Assembly (NCBI GenBank): GCA_008508345.1
Contig: QNGE01003726.1
Coordinates: 1 to 64,000, forward strand
Direction: 5' to 3'
From: Paragonimus westermani
Lineage: Eukaryota; Platyhelminthes; Trematoda; Plagiorchiida; Troglotrematidae
DNA: 64,000 nucleotides
In this document: positions 10,197 to 23,640 of the stretch, in pieces
How the letters are laid out: the number at the start of each line of letters is the position of its first letter
Numbering within the stretch: the stretch's first letter is position 1
Program-made: the position numbers and the translations under genes
The notes under the pieces: model-generated
Told to the model about the DNA's origin: nothing
The model's database searches: none
Seen by the model: the letters and a program-made list of their open reading frames with translations, nothing else

Positions 10197-10892
10197 TTAA
10201 GGCAAATACCGTGGCATTCTGAATATCCTTGTTTGACAACTGTCTTCAAAAGATTTGTTTTCCTCTAACTTTGCAAATTCCCGTCGTTGATCGTCCCTGG
10301 TGCTAACCTCAAAATGAACCCAACGGTATAAAAACTTATCATTAAAAGCAAATAAACATGCAATGGTGATTATTCTGCCGCTGGCTCCACATTCAAAACG
10401 GCGTATAGTCTCATAGTATATTTCTGTGTTCTGTCCCTTATTTGTCCCGAGAAATATATCCCCGCACATTAGAAAGGTTTCAAGTGTTGAGTGTCTTTTC
10501 TTAGGAGGTACCCATGTTTTCGGAAATATTACAGGTTTCAATTCATATGGCTAAATTGCAACAGGAACTCCGCATCAGCGAAACTAATAGGAATCTTTTG
10601 GCAATAAGAGGAATGCTATAATTGGATTTAACATTAGCCAGCCTACGAATCACTGAAATTTTATCGAACAATAACAGTTCTTTCCGTATGTGTCGACAAC
10701 TAGGCTGTTCGTTCTGCTGAACGTATAATGTTATATACAATGCTCGTCCGCAGGTGCCATATCCATTAAACTCCCCTTTTCTGACTTTTGTTATGCTGGT
10801 CTGCTTATTGTGTATCTTCCCTGAGTTTTCTCTTAGCGTATCTACCAATCGAAGCTGCTCCGCCGTTAATGCGTAAACAATAATACACTTGG
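10197..10892 (-). other. Two antisense open frames with matching splice signals, unassigned
   Basis: Two minus-strand frames lie back to back. The first opens after an acceptor ACTTCCTTAG at 10893 and reads KCIIVYALTAEQLRLVDTLR onward. The second opens after an acceptor GTTGCAATTTAG at 10551 and reads PYELKPVIFPKTWVPPKKRH through to MPRYLP and a TAA at 10197. Both are about 100-115 codons. A phase-0 donor near 10650 could link them, but it is weak. I recognise no domain. About two dozen open frames of this length are expected by chance in 64 kb, so this may not be a gene. It could be an upstream part of the DUF4806-like gene. Confidence 0.2.
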
Positions 10893-13800
10893 CTAAGGAA
10901 GTGTATTTCGATGCGTTTTTTGGACAAGTTTATTACTGGTGCTCGATGGCTAACTGCTGTTTTCTGAATTCAGAAGGTTTCTGTATGTATTATTTAGCTG
11001 TCATACCAAAGAAAGCATCAAATTTTTTACGAGAAAAATTGCACGAGTCTCTTATCAGGTGCGCATTACAATTTTTTGGGGAGAGAGTTAATAATTTCCC
11101 TACCGCCATCCACCGACATAAGCTGTGTATAGATGTTTCTAAATCATCAAATTAGTTCAGTCGCTAATTCAGTCATGTCTCAGACTAAACATATGTACAT
11201 AATTGGTCTTCTGATCAGACAAAGTTTTAATAAGCATGGCCATGTTTATTTTCATGAATGCTGTTTTAGTTTCTTTCAACATGGTCTGAGAAGTACTTAC
11301 CGTAATGTTTATTGGCTCACAAACACGGTCACCTTGTTCGCTCTATGCACTCAACAAGGGATGTAGAGGTTTGTTTTGCTGTTTTTAACCTTAAGCTAGG
11401 TCAACTTTCTTTCAAAGACATATATGTTTGAAGATTTTCTGCTAAAAAAAATAGGCTTTAATTAATCCTATTGTTTTTAATGACTTTGAGTTTGGCACTG
11501 CTTTTTTGGTTAAAGTTGTAACAGGTTTTTTGTTCTGTCTTGTTTGCTCCGTTCTTCTTAGTCTCAAGCGCATTCTGGATGGATTACAGTACGGTGTTCT
11601 ACATAGGTTCACTTCTTTCTTTCTGTCATAATGTTTCGTAGTCACTGGAGTAGTCTTTTAAACCTCCTCCTTAGTTCATGTTTGCGATGCGTAGGGCCGA
11701 GCACAACGCCGTAAGTATGGGCTGTTTTTTACTCAAGGTACGAGGTACAATTGCCGGGATCAAACTGTTTTCAGTTCCTCCTTATATCATATTGACGTTT
11801 TCTATTCGCAGTCTAAAAGTCATACAAACGAATCAGTGTATACGCATATATGCTGAGACACTGTAAAGGAAGCCGCTTTGTTATCCCAAAAAACGGACAG
11901 TTAGGTTACTAATTATAATGTTTACTTAAATCCACTAGTCATCATACACTTTAAAATGTGAACGTGCAGAGTTCTTTAGTACATTTTGCTGTCTGCCGTA
12001 AAGAGGAATGATTCCACATGGACCTGCACTTTGAAAGAGACTACTGCGTGCGCCAAACCATACGTACGTATGTTGACATATTATTAGGGAAAATGTTTCA
12101 TGAGCTGGCGAACGGCAGTTTGATCACCAACTATAGTGCCCACTTATTTCTGATGGTTAGTACAGATTTTAAGATATAAACTCGCAAAATATTTCGATAT
12201 ATGTTCTACCTTCCACTTCGAAACAAGACGGAGTTCACATGTATCAGCATTTATGTAGGTTGCTGCATCTATCAAACTGCGCAAAGACTAGTGAATTTGA
12301 TAGAACAAACATTTAACACAACCGAATGTTGTATATTTGGTAGAACCTATAGGCTATCTCTGAATTCAGTCAAAAAGATTAGACTGTCCGTTCTATCTCA
12401 TACTGTCTACCAATTTATACGTAATGGGGTGAAAGGTGCATTTGCAGAACCGAGGGGTGCTTGATTTCCACGAGGGGAGAACATATTTCTGGGAAGGCAG
12501 GAAAGTCCTTGCTATTAGAAAGCGGCTATGTCGTTATAACGTGCACGTAACCACTGTCTCTAGGTCTGTCCTCACCACTGGCCACTTTATTAACCCAACT
12601 TGTGTATTGTGCACTTTATTGCGCCCTTCCAATCCAAGAGTCGTGCGATTTGCTGAGGTAGTCGCAATCGGTCATCCGAAACCATCCTTGTGGGCTCAGA
12701 AGTAACTATTTGTAGACTTAATCTTAGCAAGAACAAGGCTTCCTCTCAACCCACCGATTCTCTATCCCTACCCACTGAACGTTTGCCATAAAAAACTGCT
12801 TCACACTGTTGCAACTTTGATGTTGGTGAGTCAACAAGAAATGCTTGCTTCATAGTTTTACTTGTGATTCGAGCGGGTACTGCAAATAGCGTCTGCATTC
12901 CACTTTTGATCAAATCTAAGCAAATGATTTTGCTAAGTGACTGATTATATCGTGATGGTCTATCTTGAGTAATACTTCAGAAATAAACAATTACAGTTGC
13001 ATCACTTGTTGTACACATGTCCACCGAGTTTTGAACGTTGTTCGCCCAAAAATCTGTAAAAAAAAATCATTTCAGAAAATGTTGCCACAGAACCCAACAT
13101 GGCTACACTCCGTGAACAGATTCTGTCAGTCAGTGTTACACTGGACTTAGTGCACTGTTAACGTGACTGTTGGTCATCAGGCTTGGATCCACCAAAGCAC
13201 CTTCGAATTACACGTTACCTAGCGTTACACAGACTGCAACTAGGATGAGTTCCCTCTCTACCAGTGTGTCATCATCTAGTGATTAACCTCCCATTGGTTG
13301 AGTGATTCTGACGAATCTGGAAACCTCAACACCCTGTAAACAGGGAAACGTAGTGCAAAACAAATCTAAAGCCCTGAAGGGAGCCGGGAAGCATGAAGTA
13401 AAATGTGATATACTTCAAACTCAATGTGAGGAAGATTAGGCAATATGCCATTATCATGCTTCTGAAAATGTACTAAAGTTAAAGTCAGCCTTGTTCATGG
13501 CACCATATCCCTGGGCTAACTGATGATAATTACAGCTCTTACAGATCAGATGAACTTACGGTTCACTGTTACTTATGACCAGTTCTGTTGTGATGAGCCA
13601 TGATTGGGAAGAAGTTGAGACTTGAAACGTGTAATTTGTTGACATCAATAAAAATGTCAAGTACTTTAATATTTCCAGAAAATCAAATTATCCACTGTCT
13701 CTGTCACCGGCAGAATACTGGCGCATTTTGAAAACACCCAAAATAACTGGTTGTTGAACAGTTGTTCTTGAGAATTCTTCCTGAGAACACGAAGGAGTGC

Positions 13801-13940
13801 ATCTAGTAGCTTTTTCCAAAATTTAGCACCAAAGATGCGTTCTGCGATCTCAAGCTTCTAAGTGACTTTGTCTGGTTCACCTATTTGAAACTTTATTTGA
13901 TGTTTCAGTATTTTGGTTAAAAATTCCTAAAGAACTCATC

Positions 13941-14281
13941 AGAAAAATAGTGCAGCGAACAAGCTCGTTTTCGGTTATTTATCATCAGGTCAAATACATA
14001 AAGATTATATGAAACACAGCTGTTAGGGCAAAGCAAACAGAACAAATGGCAAGTTCAAGTAAGGTCAGACATGTCACAGACACACAAGGAGACAACCTCT
14101 TTATACGATTATGTCACCAAAAGTTGCACCTTCGTGTGTGTGTAAAACGTGTCTGACCTCACTTGAACCTGCCATTTGTTTTATTCGCTTTGCCCTGACA
14201 ACTCTGGTTCATATAAATGTCATGTATTTTGCCTAATGATGAATGACCGAAAACGAGCTTATTCATCACACCGTTTTTCAG
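13941..14281. mobile_element. MITE-like palindromic element with long inverted arms
   Basis: The left arm (about 13941-14095) and the right arm (about 14130-14281) are imperfect reverse complements with a 35-bp centre. Landmarks: AAGCTCGTTTTCGG at 13961 pairs with CCGAAAACGAGCTT ending 14260, and AGGGCAAAGC in the left arm pairs with GCTTTGCCCT in the right. Most mismatches are transitions. No coding capacity, about 340 bp: this is the shape of a non-autonomous DNA transposon (MITE or foldback). I could not find a convincing target-site duplication. Confidence 0.75.
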
Positions 14282-17200
14282 TATTGTGTTGAAAAATGAT
14301 CGGCGCCATTCGACATCCGGTCAGATATTTCAGCAGCACCACTTGTGAAGTGAACTCTCATTACCTTAATACTGGGCCCGATTATTTACAAGTATTATAA
14401 AGTTGATATCACTCAAAAGTGGTTGCCTCTTTTGTAATGGCACAACATGCCTTTTTCAAAAAACGCACGACGTTCGAGTTTTGTTAGTCAGAAACGCATA
14501 TCGTTTCTGCTGCATAGGTTTCAACTCCGACCACGTTTTCATGAAGCAACTGCTAATCTCTGACCTTAATTTAAAACCGACTGTGCTATCCTACGCAATA
14601 TTTGGCTTTCATTGCTGGCCAGATTGCTCAATCCCTTCAAGGAGACAGGCAGTAACCGTTCCAGTAACTTCACTCGATGACACCGTGTCAAATTTCCACA
14701 GTAAAACCACCAAATTCACCCTTCGGCATGCTGCTTAGTGATAAGTGGGGGAGTATTTTTGCCAATATATGTTGAATATTTTTCCCAGATAGTTACCAAT
14801 CTCACATTAACATAAACATTTCAGTCAGTTCACACCGTTTTTGTTCAACATTGTGGAATTTAATTAGCCTACGCGAATCACGATTAGATTTTGGTGAATC
14901 AACACAGACGATAATTTAAACGAGTGGTGTACGTGATTTCTTCAAATCTGCGTCGGTCAGTTTTGTTTAATTGGGCTGTACCTATTCTGTTCAGGGTCTT
15001 AGTAAAACTAGTGTACGCAATCTGAAAATCATTGTTCAGTCCAACCCTGGTGTTGTTCATAGTACTTAAGTAGTGACACGTCCTACCTCTGATTAAGGTG
15101 TTGTGTCGATGCACTGATGAAAATCGAGTGCAACGTAATCTGCTTAACTATAAAACTTTTATGGTTTAAGTGATTCAAAAGAAACAGCAAACTGCTTTAA
15201 CTCCAAAAAGAAGTCCCGGTGAGGTAACTCTATTTGGTCTGTCGGTCTTCTTCCCCACGACGAATTAGCAGTATGACGATTAATGAGATGGTTGATTAAC
15301 CAAGAAGAGGCTACTGCAAGACAGACGGCAATTTGCGGAGGAAACTCGGTTTGTCGATTAGTGGTGCATCTTAACAAAGTTGACAATTAGTGCTGCCGTA
15401 ACAAATGTTCTTGATACCACTCCCCAAACCGGGTGGTCCTTGTGTATACCATCGTTTCTGCGGTTGACATGAGTTTATAAGCTCTAAATTTTGGTGGTAG
15501 TTATCTGTAGTAGTCATATGCTGAAAAAATCAGGTTGTATACTGGGCATATGAATGAAATATTGTGTGATTTGAACGATAAATACATAAGAAATGCGTCC
15601 AGGGTGTAAAACCAAAATTCTTCATCACCATGAAACAACACTTTGAAACCGGAACACTTGCGTTAATAGCTCTACTTTGTAAGGGTATAACTACCGAAAC
15701 AATTAATAGTCTCTGTGCGACACTTTTGAGTACTCTAGTTGTCGACACGAAGTACACACCAAATCAGCTCAAATCTTCCCATAAAAATGCGTGAATGAGT
15801 GCCTGCTACTTGACTATATGCCTTGTAGTATGCTTTTCTACTAAACACTGACCAAAATAATCAGCACTTGCAAATATGTGCATTTCTTCCCGGTTACGTG
15901 TGTAACTGCTCCGCAATAAGCTGATCCACGATTCCAAATCTATCGGACTTGAAGTTGTACTGCCCGGAAACCTACTCAAGTATGGGTTAACTTGTTGTGG
16001 AGTCGGTATCCTGAGTTTATAAGGTGTTCTGTGTTCAATCCTGTTCACAAAACTTTTGCAAAGTAAGAATTAACAAGATTGGGTCCAGATGACACAAAAG
16101 CCTTGAATTTTTGTCTAGGCAACATATATATCAGTAAGCCAACTACAGTGAACATTTAATTAATACACAATGGCTTTCATTGATCAATCATGAAAAACAG
16201 ACCGAAGTTATACTCATAAACTCTGAAGACAGTGCACAAATTTTTAGCCCAATGTACAACGTTCATTTTGGTACTGAAAAGAAGGTGCTAACTGAGAGTT
16301 AGAAAGTGGCAATAAGGAAAGACTTCAAAATGAAACTTCGCAAGCACTTTTCTGGAAACTGTACACGAAGAGACGTGATCAGCAGATGTAGACAACTGCC
16401 AGTTGATGCAATATGACATCTGTATATAAGCGTATTATCTGCAACCAAAAGTTTGCCAATAATTGATTTCACCAATATTTCATGTGTTGTTTGCTTAACA
16501 CATGGATTTTGGGTTTTACGCTTCATGTGCATTCTGAGAATGTCTGAGAAACCGTTTGTTCTTGACAAAATTTTTATGGGCTACTTGGAGGATGTATTAT
16601 GCTAGAAGCCTTCCGAGTTGACCCGTCATCACGATGTATTGATCGGTATTACGCGGCTAGATGTTATGAGTGTCTGCCAAGCCTTGTGCGTTTCACTTGA
16701 ATACTTGAATACTCCTTAATATCTACGATAAAAATCTAACAAGTTTTGGGTGTGTAAGCCGAATACCTTTACTGTCTCAGTTTGTGTGAGCAAAGTCCAC
16801 GTTGACAACGCACATCAATTTGCACGTGTTTGTAGCAGATTGGGGAGACCACGTTAGTTGTGTAGAACTGTAAGTGAATTGGCACTCCATTTCCCCAGTC
16901 TATTGTGTAAAGACGTTGTTTGGTTCACGTTCTATGTACAGTGCCACTAATGCATGCACCCCATCCCATAGAGCTCATCTAAGTTCGAATGCTGTCGTTG
17001 ACACTTTATCCAACTCATCAAAAATTGCTCTGCCGTAAATTTCATTTCGGTCTGATGAATGGTTTGTTAGGTCGCAGGGCATGTTACACAATCACAACAC
17101 AGTTTTGGTTGACTACAAATAAAAACGGCACACAGAGTATTCTTGCATCACTGTTGGATTCAACGTTGAACTACAATATAGATGGCCGGGAGAAACAAGA

Positions 17201-19138
17201 ATGCACAGTTCTACAAAAATGTGCAATGAAAAAGGAAAGACAAATTTCCAATATCATGAAACAGTTGCTGTTATTCTCTGTCTAGTATAGCACGGTTGTG
17301 TCACATTTCCAAAATTGTCATCTGCAATGTTCTTAAACAATCAGAAGCAAATTTCAAGTTGAAGAAAGTGTAATATTAGTTGGTTCCTGTAGCAATAAGG
17401 TAGCGTACAAACACCAATGAAAAATGCGGATGTATCCCATTTACAACCAAGAACTTGATAAGGTATTGTACGAAGTTGGCTACAAAACCCAGTGACGATG
17501 CATTACCTCCGATTCAGAAGCCTCACTGTATCCAAGACACCAGTATTTAGGGCATTCGGACACTATTTAGTACCTAAATTTGAAAATATCAGGTCGTAGG
17601 TTGTGTATGTAGCGATACGGGTCTACCAGGTCTGTACAATTTATTGTCATTGTGATGTCCGTGGAGCATGAAAGAATATCTTTTTCCAGTTTTTTCAGAA
17701 TAACACTGCCGAAATTTGCTTAATGTACACTGTGTTTGTATTAATCGAAACTGAAGTTGAAAAGTGAGCTTCGTGAATAGACGACTGCTGACGTTATGAG
17801 AGTGGTATGTAATCGGGTTCAACTTCGACGGTTTCACGCTACTGGATTGGTGTCCCAGTTCAGCTGTTAAAGCATATTTCGTCAAGGGACGTTCGCTTTC
17901 TGACGACTCTAAATCCACATACATCTTTACAATGTGGTTCCACATAAGTGAATATTAGCTGACAGAATGCGTTGATATCAGGTTGAACATTAACTGTCCG
18001 AGCCAGGAAATATCTATCAGATTCAGAACATAACATTCGTTGTTCACACGATCAAATTTCAGAAACAAATTTAAAAATGGAAACTTCCTTGGAGTGCCAC
18101 GTGTATGGAAATCTCTCAAAATTAAACTACCATAAGTTTCTGACATTAAACATTATCTTCAAAGTAGTTGAATACGGTAGGAAATTAATCAAGTTAACGA
18201 TTCTGGTTGTCTGTCTCTCATCCCAATCAGCCGTTATTAGCTGCCTACCTGTGAAGTTGGACATATAGTGCACTCGGATATCTACAACCATCTGCTCTGG
18301 TTTTCAAAAGATCACACAGATGATATCCTTTTCACTAAGACTTGTCCGGAACCTTCGGAACTGTATGTTCTTATCTGTCAACTGGATGAACTTTAGAAGT
18401 CTTAAACCAAACAGTGCCACATATATGAACTTATCTTTTGCTCACTACTCACCGATACGTTCCATTGCAAAGTGAGACTGGTATTCCAACAACAACATAC
18501 CAAAATAAACATTTCTTGGCACACTGAGTCTTTTATAAAAAATAACAATAAAAACGACAACTGACAGACGGATTGTGTTCCTTCTTACAGGCGGTTAGGC
18601 CGTTTCATAATATAATTTAATAACCACACTTATCGATCAAAATTTGGTGTATTATTTTTTTCGTTCACGTATAACTAAGTTTCCTGCCTCGTGTTTTAGG
18701 AGCATGGTTGTTGAAGTATCTAGCAACGATGGGTTGACAACCATCGCATTTCAACTGCGCCACCTCATTTGGTCTCGTCTAACTGGCTGACGTACCTCAT
18801 TATCAGTTTGCATCTGTCACGAGTTTGAGCACCGGGATTTATGAAAGGGTTTAGATCATCATTATCCGGACCACTCATATGTGACCGACTAGTTTACTCA
18901 AACAAACTTTTTGGTCAGCTCCTCTTCAACTGAACCAGGGGACCCGACCACCATTTCTGCTTCATCGTTCGAACTATATAGGAAAAACCAGTAGGCACTG
19001 CGCTGCTAATAAGTTTGAACTGCATTTTTCCCATTTGAATAGGAAGTCCCAATGATCGGGTTGTAGGCTTGAATTGAAAAGGTAAGTGTGTCCCATAAAA
19101 TCCATCGGAGCACCTACGAATTATTCACAAAATAATAT

Positions 19139-19625
19139 ACTGATGAGTAGTCGGGGATTTGGTTTATTTTCAAGTTGACCACATCACTCACATTTGATCG
19201 CTGCCTCCGCATTCAGATAGACTTTCTAGACATCAATGCAGTTTTAATGAAATCACTGATATCGACATGTCTCGGAAGTCCTAACGCGGGGTTATCGATT
19301 GGATTTAACAGGACAGTTAGTATGTCTCCTCTCGAGACGATCGGGTAACCTGATCATTGCTCACAAGCGAGAGTGGATGAGCGTTCAGTTTGATAATTCG
19401 GTCGTGTCTAATGTGAGGTCAATGGCGCAGTAGTCAACACGGATGCCTCATGATTGGAATGGCCGGAGTTCAAATCGCGGCCGTGACAAGGATATGCACT
19501 ACTGGCGAGCTCTACTGAGAGCAGAACTCGAGTCTAGTTGTTCTTTTCGACAGAGGATGGCTGGACAGTCTATCTGAATGCGAAGGCTGCGATCAACTAT
19601 GAGTGATGGTCAACTGGAAAATGAC
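19139..19625 (+). mobile_element. tRNA-derived short element with inverted arm, copy A
   Basis: The left 92 bp (19139-19230, starting ACTGATGAGTAGTCGGGGAT) is the reverse complement of the family's 3' tail. The body follows from 19245. At 19423-19433 TGGCGCAGTAG fits the Pol III A box (TRGYNNARNNG), and AGTTCAAATCG at 19467-19477 resembles the B box. Between them CTCATGA looks like a methionine-type CAT anticodon loop. The final tail is cut short at about 19625. The likely origin is a tRNA-derived SINE; the inverted arm makes it look like a foldback element. Confidence 0.7.
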
Positions 19626-20914
19626 AGCTTTACGTTCAATTCCGGTAGTTCAGTTGTGCTTAATATGTGGTGAACCAGTGTTTCAGTTACGGTTGTGGCA
19701 AATATAGACACTTGCGATAAATTTTAACGGGATCAAAGCTCCACGTGAATACTCCGTTTTCAAAGAGAATATCCGTGTATTCCATCGAAGTGTAAAGAAA
19801 TACACCGCATTTGAAGACCGTCTGATATAAAGGCGAAATCTTCACTATCTATCGTTTGTTGTGATTCCTTGATGTGGCCTGATAAATATAGAGAAAATCT
19901 GCAGTTTTTGACAAAAATAGAGTATTGGTCTGCATAACAACATCGAAAACGTTAATATTAGACCAATTAGCCTGACCTTCCTTGAAGTGCCGATTAAATT
20001 AACCAGTAGTCACACATGGATAATCTTAGTAAACTTGAGATCTGAACCTCAAATAGTGGAAAGAAACATAGTGGCCGTTAAATTTCAGTAGTGTGTTCTA
20101 GTTTTCTTCTCAAAAATGATGGTGAGATATTGAATTCACAAGTGAGAAGATGTTCTTCGATAACGGTTCACTTTGTTACTGTTTCGCGATGATGTTGTTA
20201 AACGTCATTCCGATTATCATCCAGTTGATTCTGTGGTAGCCTGATCTTGCAAGTGTAAATCAAACCTGAGATTAGACCCATTCACAGAAACAACAACGCC
20301 TCTAGTTTGGATAAATGACACACCGCTAAAAGTTTTAACGTACGACACATATTGGTACGTCAAAAGTCGTATGAATAAATAATGAAAATAATTCTACTGA
20401 ATGTTATTTCAGATGGAGTGTTTTGGGACCATCTGCTACTTGCGTAACTGTAGTCAAAATACATTAAACAGTTACGGTTTCTAAATGTTAATCCAGAAGG
20501 TATCTCTCTGACTTATAGCCAATCAGCTGTAACTCGGCATGTCTGACATTCTAGAAGATGATCAGAGGGACTCGAATGTTCATCTTGCAGACCATCTTTT
20601 AAATAACAAGGGAACCTGACTGGAATAAGTGGAGTATACTGTTTCGCATGGTCTTTCGTCACATAGGTAAAACGCATGATGAACAATTTAACTAACCAGG
20701 CTCATCCACGTGAAACGTGTCGCTGTTTCTTTGAATTTCAAATTGCCTTAGGATAAATTGTTTCATATAATCACCTTCTTTCTCGGTAACAGATAGAGCG
20801 CAAAGCGTTCTTTCCGAAATAATCTAGTTTTCCAGGGAGAAATCAAGTCGTATGTGTTTGCCTTGGGAACACTGGACCGAAACATCTACCTCAAGTAGGT
20901 CTGTATAACTACTT

Positions 20915-21620
20915 TCTACTGCAGAAGTAGCTTCAGTATGCATGGTTACATAGATAATTGTTTGCTTTCCATGGACTACACAAAGCTGTATAACCACTGG
21001 GGTATTGACCATATTCTGCACTGCTCACACACTCACAATGGAAGCAATCGGAAGGGTAACTTAATCGTTATTAGCTGTGTTTGACAATTGAACATCAGTC
21101 ATTAACAACCCTAGATATTTCAGTCAAAATAGTGGGATGTAGAGGCTGGGGTTGAGTGAAATGAGGTGCGGAGACCCTGACGGCAGATAGAATGGTTGTC
21201 TAAGCATTTCTCACGTTAGTTGGAAGAAGTGGAGGATGTGCGTGGAATATTGGGAAGAGGCATTCAATAATGCAGCCGGTAGAAAGAACGGAGTGCGTTT
21301 ATAGGCTAATCCATCTACCCCCAGACATACATTGCACAAAGTGTGATCGTCGTCTGCCTTCTGTCACCGGGACAACAAATGTATAGTAAGATAGTTATGG
21401 TCGTTGTCAGCTCGGTATAAAAACTTCATTAGCGTTCCTGATCAAAGTTGGTTTCGTCTGGACGAATGGTCAGCTGAAGAAACGCAGAGGCCAACAGCTA
21501 AAATGTCCACTTTTGTGAGTCCACAGTGATAAGTTGTGGCGTGCAGAATCTAGTGACTACCCCGGCGATAGTGTGGCTTTGTGTATGTCAAGGAATGCGA
21601 ATGGTGGATTATGTGTTCAT
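20915..21620. repeat. Diverged inverted repeat pair
   Basis: The reverse complement of about 20930-21030 and the plus strand at 21530-21620 share blocks: GTGCAGAAT, TACCCC, GGCTTTGTGTA versus AGCTTTGTGTA, and a similar spacing between them. The conceptual peptides are also alike. Identity seems to be roughly 60-65 percent over about 90 bp, so this is an old inverted pair, perhaps the arms of a decayed element. Confidence 0.35.
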
Positions 21621-23127
21621 TAGTTATATAAGACATAACAGGTCCAGCATGAGATTTTTGATTATGCACCCTTTTCTTCATCCCAACATGTTAGAGCATT
21701 TTAGCTTCATGGATATTATGGAGAATAGGAATGTGCCATCGCACCACACGATCAGATCCAATTCAAACCTGTAGCCGCTCTCGTGCACTATTGATAATTA
21801 TCAATAAAATAGCTCCCTACAAATGGATGTAATGAGATGAAATACAGTAAAGTATTCCAGATGTAGTTCAATGTAAACTGGTAATTAGTTCAATACAAGG
21901 CATAATTCTTATGTCAGCGCCTAAATTGCGACTAAAATGCACAGGTCTGCGTTTTTGGGAATGAATTCATGAGTACGCTCTTGAATTGCTTAGTGGATAC
22001 CTCATTCAAGGCTATCTACACGCTAATTAGGAGTTCAGCGGCCATTATTTCCAGACTAATCACACGAGATCCTGTTTGCTGATCAAAACACTTGAAGCCA
22101 ACCAGCATCATGCACAACCAATGAAGTAATGAGGGACTGCGTCCTACGTAAATATTTCTTTATTGTCATCAGTTTTTCTTACCAAAATAACTTGAGGTTT
22201 GTATAAGTTACCTTCACCCTCAACGTTATCTGTGAGTGAGCGGTTAACGGATTTCACTGTGTGAACTTAGTGTCTACACAAACAAAATGATAAGGAACGG
22301 TTCAGGGCATTCCCAAACTTCCGGTGTGGATCATCCACACAGTGTATGATTCACTGATTTTTGTCACATCTTAAACTGGACAGATGACTGGGTAAGACCT
22401 CCTGTTTTGCCTATCATTTTGAGATATTCTTTGCAACGTTAGAGGATAAGATGTCTGTGAAAAGCTGTATTGAATGCGAAGACCTCATGTTATTTGTCGA
22501 GGTTATGAGGCTGTTAGTCTCTCGTCGTCTGAAAAGCAAAAATGGCAGCGGCGGACGTATAGAAGGTTGACTACAGGCTAGCGTCCACTGAACTACGAGG
22601 GTCTTCATTAAATTTGATCAATCCCAGCGAGGGAGAAATATCACTGTCGAAATTTTGAAAAGAGTGTAGAGTGCGACCTTAAGTGGGGCGTGTCAAACAG
22701 TCTTCTCATATCTGATTGTCGGTTTGTTCGTTCAGTCGCTGGCATCGGACCAAACTAGTGAGTTAAGTTAGGAAGTGGATATCTGGTAGTGAGAGCTGAG
22801 TGACTTTCTCTATTCAGTATTTGAGGATAGATTCATCTAAATAGTTCAGTCATGTATTCAGAACGCCAGCCAATGGTGTCTCAAACCAGTCACTGTGTCA
22901 TGAATACGGGTGATTAGCGTAAAACCTTAGGTGGATAACAAATCAAAAATCGAACTATTTGCCAGTAAGTTAGCCAAGGCAAGCTTGCTTGCACTACCTT
23001 GGCCGTCTGGACTCACCGCGTTGATGGATAGTGTTGTTCGGAATGAAAGTAGATGATCAGATTCATGCAAGAAAACAGTCATGTTGTTTGCCTTAGTTGT
23101 TTGTGTTGTTGAGTGCAAGTAGTGCAG

Positions 23128-23515
23128 TGGGATTTTGGACGTTTTTCAGTTGACCATCACTCATAGTTGATCGCAGCCTTCGCATTCAGATAGACTGTCC
23201 AGCCATCCTCTGTCGAAAAGAACAACTAGACTCGAGTTCTGCTCTCAGTAGAGCTCGCCAGTAGTGCATATCCTTGTCACGGCCGCGATTTGAACTCCGG
23301 CCATTCCAATCATGAGGCATCCGTGTTGACTACTGCGCCATTGACCTCACATTAGACACGACGGAATTATCAGACTGAACTCTCATCCACTCTCGCTTGT
23401 GAGCAATGATCAGGTTACCCGATCGTCTCGAGAGGAGACATACTAACTGTCCTGTTAACTCCAATCGATAACCCCGTGATTAGGATCTCAGAGACATGTC
23501 GATATCACTGATTTC
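23128..23515 (-). mobile_element. tRNA-derived short element, copy B
   Basis: This is the reverse complement of copy A's body and tail. Over about 210 bp (A and B boxes through the tail) the two appear identical, sharing private variants such as CAGTAGTCAACACGGATGCC and AAATCGCGGCCGTGAC. Further 5' there are scattered differences. Orientation is opposite to copy A, 3.9 kb away. Confidence 0.75.
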
Positions 23516-23543
23516 TTCAAACCTGCAAGGTGACATTTTAGCT

Positions 23544-23640
23544 TACTGATGACTAGTAGGGGATTTGGTTCATCTTCAAGTTGAGCACCACTCACATCCG
23601 ATAGCGGTCTACGCTTTCAGATAGACTTTTCAGCCAGCTT
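23544..23640 (-). mobile_element. tRNA-derived short element, isolated tail fragment
   Basis: TACTGATGACTAGTAGGGGA and the following CTTCAAGTTGAGCACCACTC match the reversed 3' tail of the family with about 15 percent change. No body follows. It lies 28 bp beyond copy B in the same orientation. Confidence 0.6.

Noticed and set aside
19423..19480. A functional methionine tRNA gene
   Set aside because: The anticodon stem does not pair, the acceptor stem is missing, and the same sequence recurs in several repeat copies; it is a tRNA-derived repeat.
22414..22616. A tRNA gene or SINE on the minus strand (A-box-like TAGTTCAGTGG near 22595)
   Set aside because: No B box and no cloverleaf can be drawn; at most a remnant.
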